NCBI GenBank assembly: GCA_964030785.1
Contig: OZ034968.1
Span: forward strand, 42,447,186 to 42,511,185
Length of the DNA stretch: 64,000 nt
Direction of reading: 5' to 3'
Source of the DNA: Siderastrea siderea
Taxonomy: Eukaryota > Cnidaria > Anthozoa > Scleractinia > Rhizangiidae
This document shows, one piece after another, positions 23,601 to 35,600 of the stretch (position 1 is its first letter; the number at the start of each line of letters is the position of its first letter). Made by a program: the position numbers and the translations under genes. The notes under the pieces were generated by a model, which was not told where the DNA came from, searched no databases, and saw nothing but the letters and a program-made list of their open reading frames with translations.

Positions 23601-26600
23601 CGTTTACGTCAATTTACAGAGATTTTATGATGCCCCATTTCCTTAATTTTACAGACATTTTACAGAGCCCCGTTTATGCCCTATTACAGACATTTTAAAG
23701 AGTCCGGTATATGCCGTTTTACAGACACTGGTAGAGTCTAGATTCCATAGGTCCAAAGGAGGTCATTTTCTTGACTTAACTTACATTGAGAAAAATTCAA
23801 GAAGGAAGAAAGAAAGAAAAGAAGAAGAAGAAAACCGGACAGAATGGCACACCAACGATCGTTAATTGCCAGGAATAAAATTTTAAGAATATAAATACAG
23901 TGTTACCATAACAATTAATGAAAGCTAACCACCCTAAGGCTCCAGAACACTGTTCTTTGATAAACCGGAACTCTATTCTCTCTGTTCAACCGAAGCTCGA
24001 TCCTTGCCTACATCAGTACTCGAACGATAACTGATTTACTAGATTAAATATGCCTCACGTTCCCTGGGAACGACCTCCTTTTGAGCTATGGAAGACCACA
24101 GACATTTAACAGAGCCTCGTACTTGCCATTTTACAGACATTTTACTTGGCCCCGTATATGCCATTTTACGTCAAAGCCCCGTATATGCCATTTTGTTTTC
24201 ACAAATAAATCACCTTAATTTCTTATCAGATACAGGAGCCCATTACTCTGTCAGATAACAATTCTGTAAAAACGTTTCATGTAAATTTAATGTTCAAGCA
24301 TCAACAGCAACCTTACTGTATCTGGTAAAACCATTTACATGTTGAAAATCACTATTTACAGCTCATTTACATGACACATGGAAACGATATGCGGTTCAAT
24401 CGCCCCCTTTTCTAGTAACCATAAATTTACATGTTATTTACATTATCCTCAAATCTGCATTAGAACATGACCATGTAAAGTACCATTTACAGGACATTTA
24501 CATTGTCCATGGAAAGAAACCAGTTTCTCGTAAATTCAATTTACAGAGTTCTAACACCACAGTTTTCTGTTATGACCATTTACATGTTATTTACATGATG
24601 TGTTCAAACAATTTACATATTTTTTTACACTACAGATACTGTAAATTTGCCAAAAGGAATTTACACGTTTTTTACATGTTTTTCGAATTATAAAACCAGA
24701 AAGTGACCCTGTAAATTTTCATTTACACCACGTTTACATAATCTATTGAAACGTGTAAATTTCATGTAAATTTTATTTTACAAAATCTTAAAATGTAAAT
24801 TGCAATTTACAAATCCTGTAAATCCAAATTTACATGAAAATTACATGTTTTGTAAATTTTCAACTTTTCCAGTGTATGAAGAACAAAAAAAGCCCCCGGG
24901 GGATCTGGGTAGTAGGAAAAGACCGCCACTACCCCCACCGTCAGGGGAAAAAAAGGCAAGTGTGGTTAACACAAATGTCTCTTACAATGTGAATACGTTG
25001 TCAATCAAGCCAAGGAGGCAATCCCAGCAAAGTGATAATACTGTATTGACGCACCACCACATTTTCACAACTATGTTTTGGGGGACAAAACACGCGTTAC
25101 AGTGAGGGTAATTCATATTTTCATCTTGGTATTGAATAAGATACTTCACCTTCTCAAGTCTTCTAAAGCAGCTTGATGTTCAGCCTCTATTTTCTTCACT
25201 TCAGCTTGATATTCAATGTTCTATTTGAAAAAGTTATTAAGAACTGGTTACAAACTGCTAAGCATGCAATTTTTCTGTGAGAAATATTCTTTGAAAATCT
25301 CAGTTTTGTGCTTGTATAGATGAAATTTGTTAACATGTCCTGTGTCAAATGCTCAAGCGGAAGTATAAAATGTGTCCGCGACCGTTGACGACAGGTGTTC
25401 GATAAATGGAAGTCTCACACTCCGGAGTTTTCTTACAGAAATGGCGGATTGCACTGGGACCTGGGTGTCCAGGGAGGAAGTTGTCTGTTAGCAGATGTTA
25501 AACATTAATCAGACAAAACAGATTATTAAATATAGCGAGGTACTTATCTAGGACCCTAACCTGCACCCTTGTGAGGGCCTTTATGGCCTCAGGGTCATTC
25601 TGCGGCTGCTCCTCTCGCTCCTTCTCCATTTGTTGCCTAAGTTCAGCGAGTCTTGCTCGCCGGGTTGCAAGGCGTTGTTCTAACCTGGATGGAAGACATG
25701 ATGCCTTAGTTAATGAAGAGATATTAAGTTTAAAGGAAATGTCTTAATCATAACAGGTCAATGTCACATACATGTTCAAAGTCTTTTTTAGTTTCGCTAC
25801 TCTCAGCTGGACGATCACACCAAACAATAACTTCTGTTTCATCAAAATGTCAGGAAGCCTTATACAAATTCTTTGAAACAAAATTGTGCACACAAAAAAA
25901 GTACACTGTACAATAACAAACCTTTTCTTTTGTCTGAGTCGGGTCATCTGCAAGTGGTTGTTCAGTGCTATCATATTCTGATCATGTTCCAGCATCACCT
26001 GCTTTCGCAGCCTAGGAAAGCACAAGAAATTGAAATACTCTTATGATACACCTCAGTTTCACCTGCGATTAGCGGTACTGTTCACTCTTTACAGGAGAAA
26101 TGCCACGGGAAGTTCCTTTTGTGTTTTCACCTATTTATTTATTTATTTATTTTAAAAATGTACCAAATTTATGTTATAGTACCTTGCTCATACATGAATT
26201 TCCCCTAGAAGAGCAAGCAAAGGGGATGATACAAAAAAGAATTTGGAAGGAAGCACGAGCCACAATCATCGTTTTCATCTTGGCCACCAGAAGCTAAACA
26301 AACTGATAAATAGTATACGTGCATTCGAATAGCTATTTTTAACAAAACTAGACTAGTATTTCAAGGCTTCCTTTCAGGAAAATGTGTCTTTTGGCTATTT
26401 CCTTACATACGTCAGTTGCTTGAAAACGTTTAGGAAGTAAAACAAAACTGGGGTCCGTTTCTCGAAAGCCCCGAAAGCTTTTCGGGCCCAAAAAGCAATC
26501 TTTAATTACCCGTATCTTAGAAACAAAGTAGTGCACAGACGTGAAAATTTGTATGATGGGAATCTCTATTCATATAAAAATTGTGTGAAAAGGACAGTTC

Positions 26601-29600
26601 TGTAAACTTAGGTTTGAGATTTTTGTTATGCCTTTTCGGACCCGAAAGGTTTTCGGGCCTTTCGAGAAACGGGCCCCTGGAGTCCGACCGCTGGTCGAGT
26701 TACGTTATTTTCGTATCCGGATCGCATTCTCCTCCCCAAGAATTAAGAACAACGTTAAAAGTTTTTTAACTCTATGAAACAGTGTATGAGTAAACACATA
26801 TTATAGTACAACGTTAAATTTTGGCGTGCTCCCATTGGTCGAAGCCGATCACGTGATGCGAAAATGTCTCTCCTCAGCGGGCGCCTACCAGCGCATACTG
26901 CCCGTTTTTGGCATTTTTTGCTCAAAATTTAGCGTTGTACAATAAAAACAATACAGTCCTGCTGTCTCAGGCCCTATGTGTGATAGGTTCCCTCGGAAAT
27001 TTGATGTGCAAACTTCATATAAGCCCTCGAACTACGTTCTCGGGCTAATATTTGTTGTGAACATAAAATTTAATCGGGCAACCTATCACACAATAGCGCC
27101 TTCGACAGAAGAACTCTGTTGTTTAACTAGTAAACGTACTCTTCAGCGAGCCCAGCCTGAGTGTTGAGTACTTGTTTAATTGCCTTTTCTTGCTCTGCCA
27201 CCATCTGACTCTGTTCTGCCTTTTGCTGCTCCATTTCTCTCTCCCACCTTCTCTTTCTTTCTTCCAGCCTCTCCTGAATCATGGCTCGCTGTCGCTCTCG
27301 CTCGCGGTTTTTCCTGTCTAAAGGTGCAAGAAAACAAATTTTTTCCTGCGAAGTTACGTTGTCACGCACGAAGAGACGAGTGTGTGTGAAGCGTGCATTC
27401 GTGAGATATGCGTGAAAATTGTGGACGTGAAATGTGTGCAGGTGGGCGAGAGGACCGACCAAAGCCATCCTCGGAGACCCAAAGGCAGATAGTCAGGGTG
27501 ACAGACACTGATAAAACGGGCGAAATCGGTGCGAGCTGAAACCTGGTGCGAGCGAAAGTTTACAAGACGGGCGGGAGAGCCCCTGGGCGATAACCTTTAA
27601 CGGACTAGTTCAAGAGCCCATTTGCATTCTTGCTTCTTATTGAGCACAAATTCTGAGGCATTTTTTTTTGTGCCCAATCAGCGATCAGCTTATTTCACCG
27701 TTCCTTTCGTGACGTCTTATATAGAGTGTAACTTTGCTAAACCTTTTGCCCAAATCTCAAGCACTCGTGCATACTGAAATCAACTTTCTGTCTCGCTCGT
27801 TCGATAGGCTTAGCATCGAAGAAAGTTTTAGTAAAATGGGACCCAAAAAGCCGAGAAATTTGGAAAGGGTACTCAAGGAAAAAGAAAAAACAAGTACGAA
27901 AATCAGATTGAGGTATTGCGAAAAGTTAAGGTGTGAACTTTTAGGAGCGTGCAGTTTGGAGCAAACGCAAAGTCGTGTTGTGGATCGCACGTGAATCCTA
28001 ACTGCACGCTTCTAAAAGTTCACACCTAAGGTGTGAACTTTTCACAATACCTCAATGACAATCTGACATTCGTACTTGTTTTCTTTTTCCTTGAGTACCC
28101 TTTCCAAATTTCTCGATTTCTCGCCTTTTGGGTCCCATTTTACTAAAATTTTCTTCGATGGTAAACCTATCGAACGAGCGAGACAGAAAGTTGATTTCAG
28201 TACGCACGAGTGCATGACATCTGGGTAAAAGGTTTAGCAAAGTTACATTCTGTATAAGACGTCACGAAAGGAACAGTGAAATAAGCTGATCGCTGATTGG
28301 GCACAAAACTACAATGCTTAGAATTTGTGCTCAATCAGAAGCAAGAACGTAAATGGGCTCTTGAACTAGTCCGTTAAAGGTTATCGCCCAGGGGCTCTCC
28401 CGCCCGTCTTGTAAACTTTCGCTCGCATAAGGCTTCAGCTCGCACCTATTTCGCCCGTTTTATGTCAGTCTCACCCCGACTATCTGCCCCTGGGTCTCCG
28501 AGGATGGTCAAAAGCGTGCACCTAGGAAATATGCTTATGTGTGGGAGACGAGTGAATGCAAACGTCGTGCGTGTGTGATAAGTGAGTATCCGAGAAACGT
28601 GTATGAGAATCATACCAACTGAGCGAGAAGCGTGCGCTAACAGGATCATACAGTGTGTGGATGTACTTCGTGGCATTGAAAAGTAGCTTATGAACAACAA
28701 TAACAACAACAACAACAACTATCTTGTGTAAAATACCAATGATGATTTATTATTCAACAAACACAAACCGTTAGATTCTTTAAGGTGTTCCAAATGCTTG
28801 CTCATCAGTTTCTCGGCCTCTTTCGAAGATAAATGCGCTTCTTTTCTGATCTGCTCGAACAAAGCTTCTTCTCTTTCTTGCAAACTTCGCTTTCTTTTCT
28901 CTTCCAAAGTCTACAATGAGAGGATGAACAGAATAACGTGTCAAAATCAACTACATGTAGTCTCTGGCTTTTAATCAACAAAAACAGTCCATAAAACAAT
29001 AAGTAAATCAGTGAGTGAGTCAGTAACTAAATCAATTAATCAATTAATCAATCAATCACTCAATCAATCAATCAATCAATCAGCCGATCTGTCCATCAGT
29101 CCATTAGTCCATCTATTAATCAGTCGGTCGGTCCGTCGGTCAGTCAGTCCAGTCGGTCAACTTAATTAATGTGTTCAGCGTGTCTAGGTGTGAATTTTGT
29201 AAAGGTGACCTAAGATAAAAGGGAAGGAACACTTGCCTGCCTGAGGTTGTTAAGTTCTTCCACTTCTAACTCATCAGCCCTGTCTTCTTCCTCTTCTCTC
29301 ATAACTTGTTGTTGAACTCTTAGTTTGTGGTGAGCTTCCAGGAAATCTTCGGCCGTCAAATCACCTTCACTGATCAGCTGGCCAGCCTGTTGTAAATAAC
29401 ACGGAACCTTTTAAACACCTTTAGTGGCAAAAGGTTTGTTTACTTCCATTGGCTTTACCGGAGGAGAGATGCTGAAAACACTCTGACAATTATTTGAGCT
29501 CTTTTCCTACTTTGGGGACTTAACGATCCGTTCACTCAAGCCATCTTGGCGGGGATTTTAATTGCAATTTTAAATCACCAGAATTCCACAGCGATTTTCT

Positions 29601-32600
29601 AGCTGCTGACTTCACGCCGATCTGATTGTTAAAATAAAACTACTTGTAAAAACATTTTTTTTTTAAATAACCCACCTCTCTCAAAGTAGGTTTTTAGTTC
29701 TAAGCACAATGACTAAAAATTTGAATTACGTTTCTTTCTGCACAGAAATTTTGAAATAGCTGGGGAGAGAGGTCATTTAATTGCAGTGCGAGAAGTTTCA
29801 CAAACTTGCAATCAATTCCCAACAAAATGCTTTTTCATTCCAAGGGGAACTGTAGAAATATTCACCTTTCTTTCAAAATCATCCTTTTCGGCTGCTTGCT
29901 CCATTTCTAGTTTTTTCATTCGTTGTTCTCGCTTTCTTTTTAGCTTCTCACTTAAATCTCTTTGACTTTTGAGGACAGCTGCAATAAAAAACATTTATCG
30001 TGATGTGAAATTGCATGTAGGACAACACTGAAGGATTAAAACTTATTTTGTACGGCAATGAGTAGTTTATTTTTTGACTATACAGCTGGAGCAATACAAT
30101 ATTGAACGCAGTGTTACAACGTAGAGACTTATTCAAATTAAAGGCAATCTTGTTTGGGTTCAAGGAAGTCGACCGTTTAGGCACCGCCATATTTGTCAAA
30201 ATCATTGTACACCTGTGTACGGGTAACGTTCGCGTTTTCGACGACCACACGCGGTTTCCAAGTTTTAGTGTGAACAGAAGGCGAAAATTAATCAAAGTAC
30301 GCAACGTTTGAGGCGAAGCAAGATAAGTCAGTGTGGACGGGACAATATAGTTTTGGCTTCCAGCTCCAGATAATATCCAATCTTGTTTTCGTTTCTCAAA
30401 TTAAGTTCGGTTTTTTTTTCTAGGCAGTTCATGGCCACAAACCTTGCTGATGCTTCTCTTCTAAGACTCGAAGATCTTGTTCGTATTCATCCATGATCCT
30501 TTAGAACAAACACAGACAAAAAAAAGTATTTAAAAACATCGATTAATTCTCCGCGTTAATGGTATCTTGAAGGGATTTCTGTAGTCCGGATAATTTTTTG
30601 CGGGTAGGGTGATTAACCCATATGATTACCCACCTGGTAGCCCTATGTCAGGTCTCTCTCTCTCACCAAAGCCACAGCCGTACAGTTCTTAGGATCATTC
30701 AGAAACGAAAGCTCCACCACCAAGTACAAAAAGGTGACAAGGCCAAGGGGCCTTACACCCCATATGGTGAAAAGAGGCCCACAATAGATGCTTCGAAAAT
30801 ACCACGCCCATCCCCCCAAAGGTAACGTTAATTTTGGGTCATTTCTGCTAATTGCCGAAAGTAACGTCCCCCGCGAATGCACCTCTCCTCTGCCCCGAAG
30901 GTAACGGCACCCACCAAAGTAATTTTCCAACCGAATATACTGCACAATATTGCAATCTTTTCCACAGCAATGCAATTTTCATATCTACATATGGTTTTAG
31001 CCTGCACCAAGCTGGTACGGAACTTTTTTTGTTAAGTATTCTACTTTAGTGAACTTTCTTAATCGCATTTCATCTTGAATTGTTGACCTTGATTTCTGTG
31101 CACTATATTAGCCATTTGTACCAGAACTAGACGATTATTTTTGGCTTCCATTGATGCAAATGTGTTTTTTAGCTTCCGAAAATGATATTAGACATGATCA
31201 CAAGTGTCTCTTTAAAATCTATTTCTTCGTGTATGTTCCTAGTTATGGTGATTTTTTAACTCTCTACGTTTGTTTTGTTCTGTGCATTCAGTAATTCGAT
31301 AAAGACAAGATCTCTTGATGAACGTTGATTACCTGTACACTTGCTCAAGATTGAAAAACATACCTTTCTTTCTGGTCTTCCAAAAGCTTTCCTCTTTTGC
31401 GCAAAACCTCCAAATCTTTCAGTGGTAGCTTCACTCTTTCATCAAATTCATCTTTTTCCTAAAAACATGCACATTATAAGCACTGCTAAGTTGGAGATGC
31501 AGTGTGAAGCAGAATTGGTGAAGAAAACATTTGGAGCCGAGGGGTATAATTTTTACAACCAACGAATGGAATTACAGCCGGTTTCACTGCAGCGTGCAGT
31601 TCCGGGTTTTCAAACAAGATTCACCGGCAATGATTCGTCCATTCTGACTCGGCTATGACCAGGCAATGATGATAAGAAGGGAACTCGACACAGGATGTGT
31701 CCAAATAGTACATATTAACATCCTGAAATACAATCCCTACAGAAAAAGATAGTGAATTTCGTTCTCGTTTTCTCATCACGGGCAAATGACCGTGCGAATC
31801 GAAGCCGGTGAACAATGTTAGATCTGTAAACGGCAGGGAAATGTTAATAAAAGTATTTACTCTGTGAACTCATTTTACTGGCATATTTCCTTGACTGTCA
31901 TTTTAGGCAAATCACGATAGGCAAGGCATGGGCCTTTGAAGAACTTGCCTACACACTGTAGTGAAATTGGTTGTAAAACATTAGTGCGTTCAGACGTCGA
32001 CTGTTTGAAGCGTTGCAGAAATGTTTAAAACGACGAAAAAAAATATAACTTCGTTTGATTGCTAACCTGTTGGCTGTCAGCGACCCTGTGTTGTGCAAGT
32101 GCTTGTCGCCGAGCAAGTCGCTCATGTAAAACCTACGAAAGAAAACATGCGCACAGTCAAAAAATTTTGACTGTGACAAAGTTACCCTGGTAAACATTAA
32201 ACAGTCTTGGTTTTTATGGAAACATTTTCGTATACAAATGTTTTAAAACTCTTTCTCGCCAAGATGTGGTTCATTCTTAGGTGTAATTCTGAACTGTTTG
32301 AAGAAATGGAAACTCAAACTGACTACAGAGAAATCACATTAGTACAACCATCAACAGACCAGAAAATTTTGCTCAATAGGAGGGTGTAACAAAGAGAAGA
32401 AAACAAAGAGCAAAATAACAAAAGAAGGCAGCAAAATTTACAAAACAGTTTTGAGTTTTCCTTTGTCAATTTTTGTTTGATTTTTTCAGGCATTTTGACT
32501 TCCCATAATTAACGGGATAAAGGTTTGGGACTCTTAGACATGGCCATGGCTGCACTGTCAAGGTGATCGGACCACAAAAATTAGTCATGATAACGATGGT

Positions 32601-35600
32601 CGTACGGATGTTCATGTACTTTTTGGTGGGAATGCTCATACACGATTTTCCTGAGCGGGATTTTAAGAAATTTGTCAATTCTTTAATTTGGTGCTCTAAG
32701 GAGTGTGATGACATCTTTCCATGTCCAACAATAACTTTGTTGTTTGTATTGAATTCCCATCATACATACCATGGCTTGTCGACTCTGTTCCTCTGCCAAA
32801 CGTCTATCAACAGCAGCCATATTCATCATGAGTTTGGCAACAATCTGCTCTGCCTGTCAAAGCATTGAGGATAAAAAATCTTGAGAAGGAATTAAGAAGG
32901 AGTTCTTGTGTGGGGTCTTGACACCCAAAGGTTCTGGCCCCTTCTCTGTTTCGCATTTTTCCTATTACATTTCAAGTGTCTAACTCTTCAAACCTACCCC
33001 CTTCTTCAAATAAGAGCAGATGAGGCATTAGAATACCTTGTTCTATCTTAAAAGGAGGCTTGTAAGGGCTGATTGTGACTCACTAATGACTTTCTATTTT
33101 TAAATATGTTCCATAAACTGAAGCCATGCAGATGCACCTTAAAAAACAAACTAAACTTGGCCTACCTCCTCCTCTGAAAGTTCTGTGTCTTGCAGGAGAT
33201 CTGTTTTCAATTTATCCTGAAGTTCCATTCTCTCTGAAGCCTACACATGTAAAATATAGGTTGCTAAATTACGCAGATATGAACAATAAATCCCGTTTGG
33301 ACTAACTAACTAAATTAAGAAAAGTTACCACTACAGTGTGGTAACTTTTTGAGGGGGTATAATTTAATGGGATCTTACATGCATTTTTTGCAGATTGTAA
33401 AATAATGTGCAGACCTTTTTTACAAAATCTGCAAACAATCATGCCATATATGGCACACTTTTTCTGTCTGTACTATTTTCTCACATTCCTCAATTTCAAG
33501 AATCTTCCCTTAGAATTTACAGTTGTATGACACATTCACCTTATTGTGTTGTTGCACAAAACTTCCATTACCCCATTCCCCATAGGGATTTTTGGTTTGG
33601 ACCCCTCACGCCCTTGCACCCCATCAGGAAATTCTAAGTCAATTCAGTACATTCCTTTAAACAAGGTCCACTTTTCAGACCCCACCCCCCTCATAGTTTA
33701 CACTGTATTTCCATAGGAGAGGTATGGAACAACTCATTGTAGTATCCATTACAACATTCCACTGACCATTTTCTTGGAGTACTTGGAGTGAAGGCTCTCT
33801 ATTGCTTGGTCAAGTTCCATGGGATCCACAATGGTGGTCCTTAGCTCCTTTGGATTCAATAAAAAATGGATTAAAATGCACAAAACGTTTCATGCCTGGT
33901 ATCTTGGAGTTCATGCATAGAAACAAGGTGCAACCACTGTCAATTTGGACCAGTTTATCCTGAGTAAAATGTGTAGGACTATGCTCTGCATGTTACCTAG
34001 TTTTTGAAAATGTTCAACAATTTCTGAACAATGCCAAAGACTTTCATACTGTAGATTTCCAAAAATGTTCTGATAGATTCCAAACATTGGTGAAGATGTT
34101 CAATGATTTTCAAAGGTTGCAATATTTATTAGATAACCAAAGAAGCTGAAAGAGTTTTTTTAAACAAAATTTCACATATGGTTCAACACCAGTTTTATAT
34201 TTATATATTGGCTGATCTCAAATAACAATACTTTGGGTCATTTACAGGACTTTTTTGTTGAAACTGATTTGGATTTATGTTCTGTTCAGTACTGGGGTTC
34301 ATGTGTGAGTTGAGATGTGAGAAATCTGCATTTATGCCTGACATCCATGTTTTATTGGTCTGCAGGCATGCAAGTTGTGTAAAATGCATGACAGTTACTT
34401 CACTGTATGTACATGTATACAATATCATGAATTCTCTGAAATTTCTTTGTCTGTACCCGTTCCTCAGCTTTCATTTCTTCTTTTGCATTTCTGTCTATGT
34501 CTTCAAGTGCCTAGTTAAACAAAAATAAACATCAGATTAATTTTTTTATAAAGATGGTGGTGTACCTGACTGGACTGTAAAAACAATTGGTGACACTGAA
34601 ATGCATCAGCCACTTTTAGCTAGCCTAAAAAGGTGATACCTTGGTATAATGTCTTACAAATTGACATTAAATTTATAGTGGCCAGTCTTGAACGAAATTC
34701 AAGAGCCAACATTTCTTTCAATAAATTCTATTATACTCAAATTTTTGTTTGGAAAAAATCGTAAAATAAAAAAAAACTACTTTCCATTTACCCTCCCACC
34801 AATATAATTTTTTACTTTGGGAGTAAGGGACCATTCACTTTTTATGGGGTAGAGGGGGGGGGGCTGGTGGGATTTAATGGCTAGTACCTGTAAAATATAA
34901 TGACCCCCCCTCTACATTAGACATTTTTTACCTGCCCCCCCCCCCCTGTAGTCCTAAATATTTGAGATGACCCCCCCCAAAAAAGAAGATAAAACAAGAA
35001 AAAGTGATAAAGTAAATCTAAAACTTATGAAGCTTAAATGAAACAGTCAATCAGTTAACACTCAAGTCCTGCAGAAGTAAATGCTTATTCTGAAGTACAT
35101 AAACAGACAATTCATGCTGGTTGAAAGCATTATTTTGGACACTGTTATTAGCTGTTTAAGAATCAGACCAGCAGAGGCCAAAAAAGAGTTGACATTCCCT
35201 TGGCTGTATTTTGTAATGAAACAGTTGGTGGGGTAGAGTTGCTGTTGAGTGTATAATAAAATAGGGGGGTCCAGGGGCATTCTCCCCCGGGAAAATTTGA
35301 ATTTTCAGAACCTTAGAAACGCTATTTTTGGCCTTCTGGCACTGATGTTTGCATTATTACAGATGCTGTTATTACTAAACTTAAAGGCATTTTTTTTGGT
35401 GACCCCCCCTTTACACACCATATTTTTTCGGCTGGCCCCCCCTTTGAAGCCAAATTTTTTCACATGCCCCCCCTCAAATCACACCAGCCCCCCCTACCTC
35501 ATAAAAAATGAACGGTCCCTAAATTGTAAACAGCCTATGCCTCTCATAGTTCAAGCATTGGCATTGAGGTACATCTATAGTGTACAGTACTGTAAAAAAT

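Larger units (their letters stand above)
15112..24874. mobile_element. CACTA/EnSpm-like DNA transposon, 9.76 kb, with nested insertions
   Basis: Both ends carry a perfect 24-bp inverted repeat starting CACTGGAAAAGTTGAAAATT, flanked on each side by TAT (15,109-15,111 and 24,875-24,877). A CACTR terminus, a 3-bp target duplication and long subterminal arrays of short repeats are the classic marks of CACTA (EnSpm) elements. Subterminal blocks rich in the words TGTAAA/TTTACA occupy 15,121-16,175 and 24,240-24,870. No intact transposase is visible; spliced ORF remnants on the minus strand are annotated separately. It is inserted in EVC intron 19, 276 bp from exon 19 on the right side. Confidence 0.8.

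Noticed and set aside
27734..28240. Paired similar ORFs (M-L-N-L-L-P-K/R type) on opposite strands
   Set aside because: They are the two arms of the foldback element, not duplicated genes.
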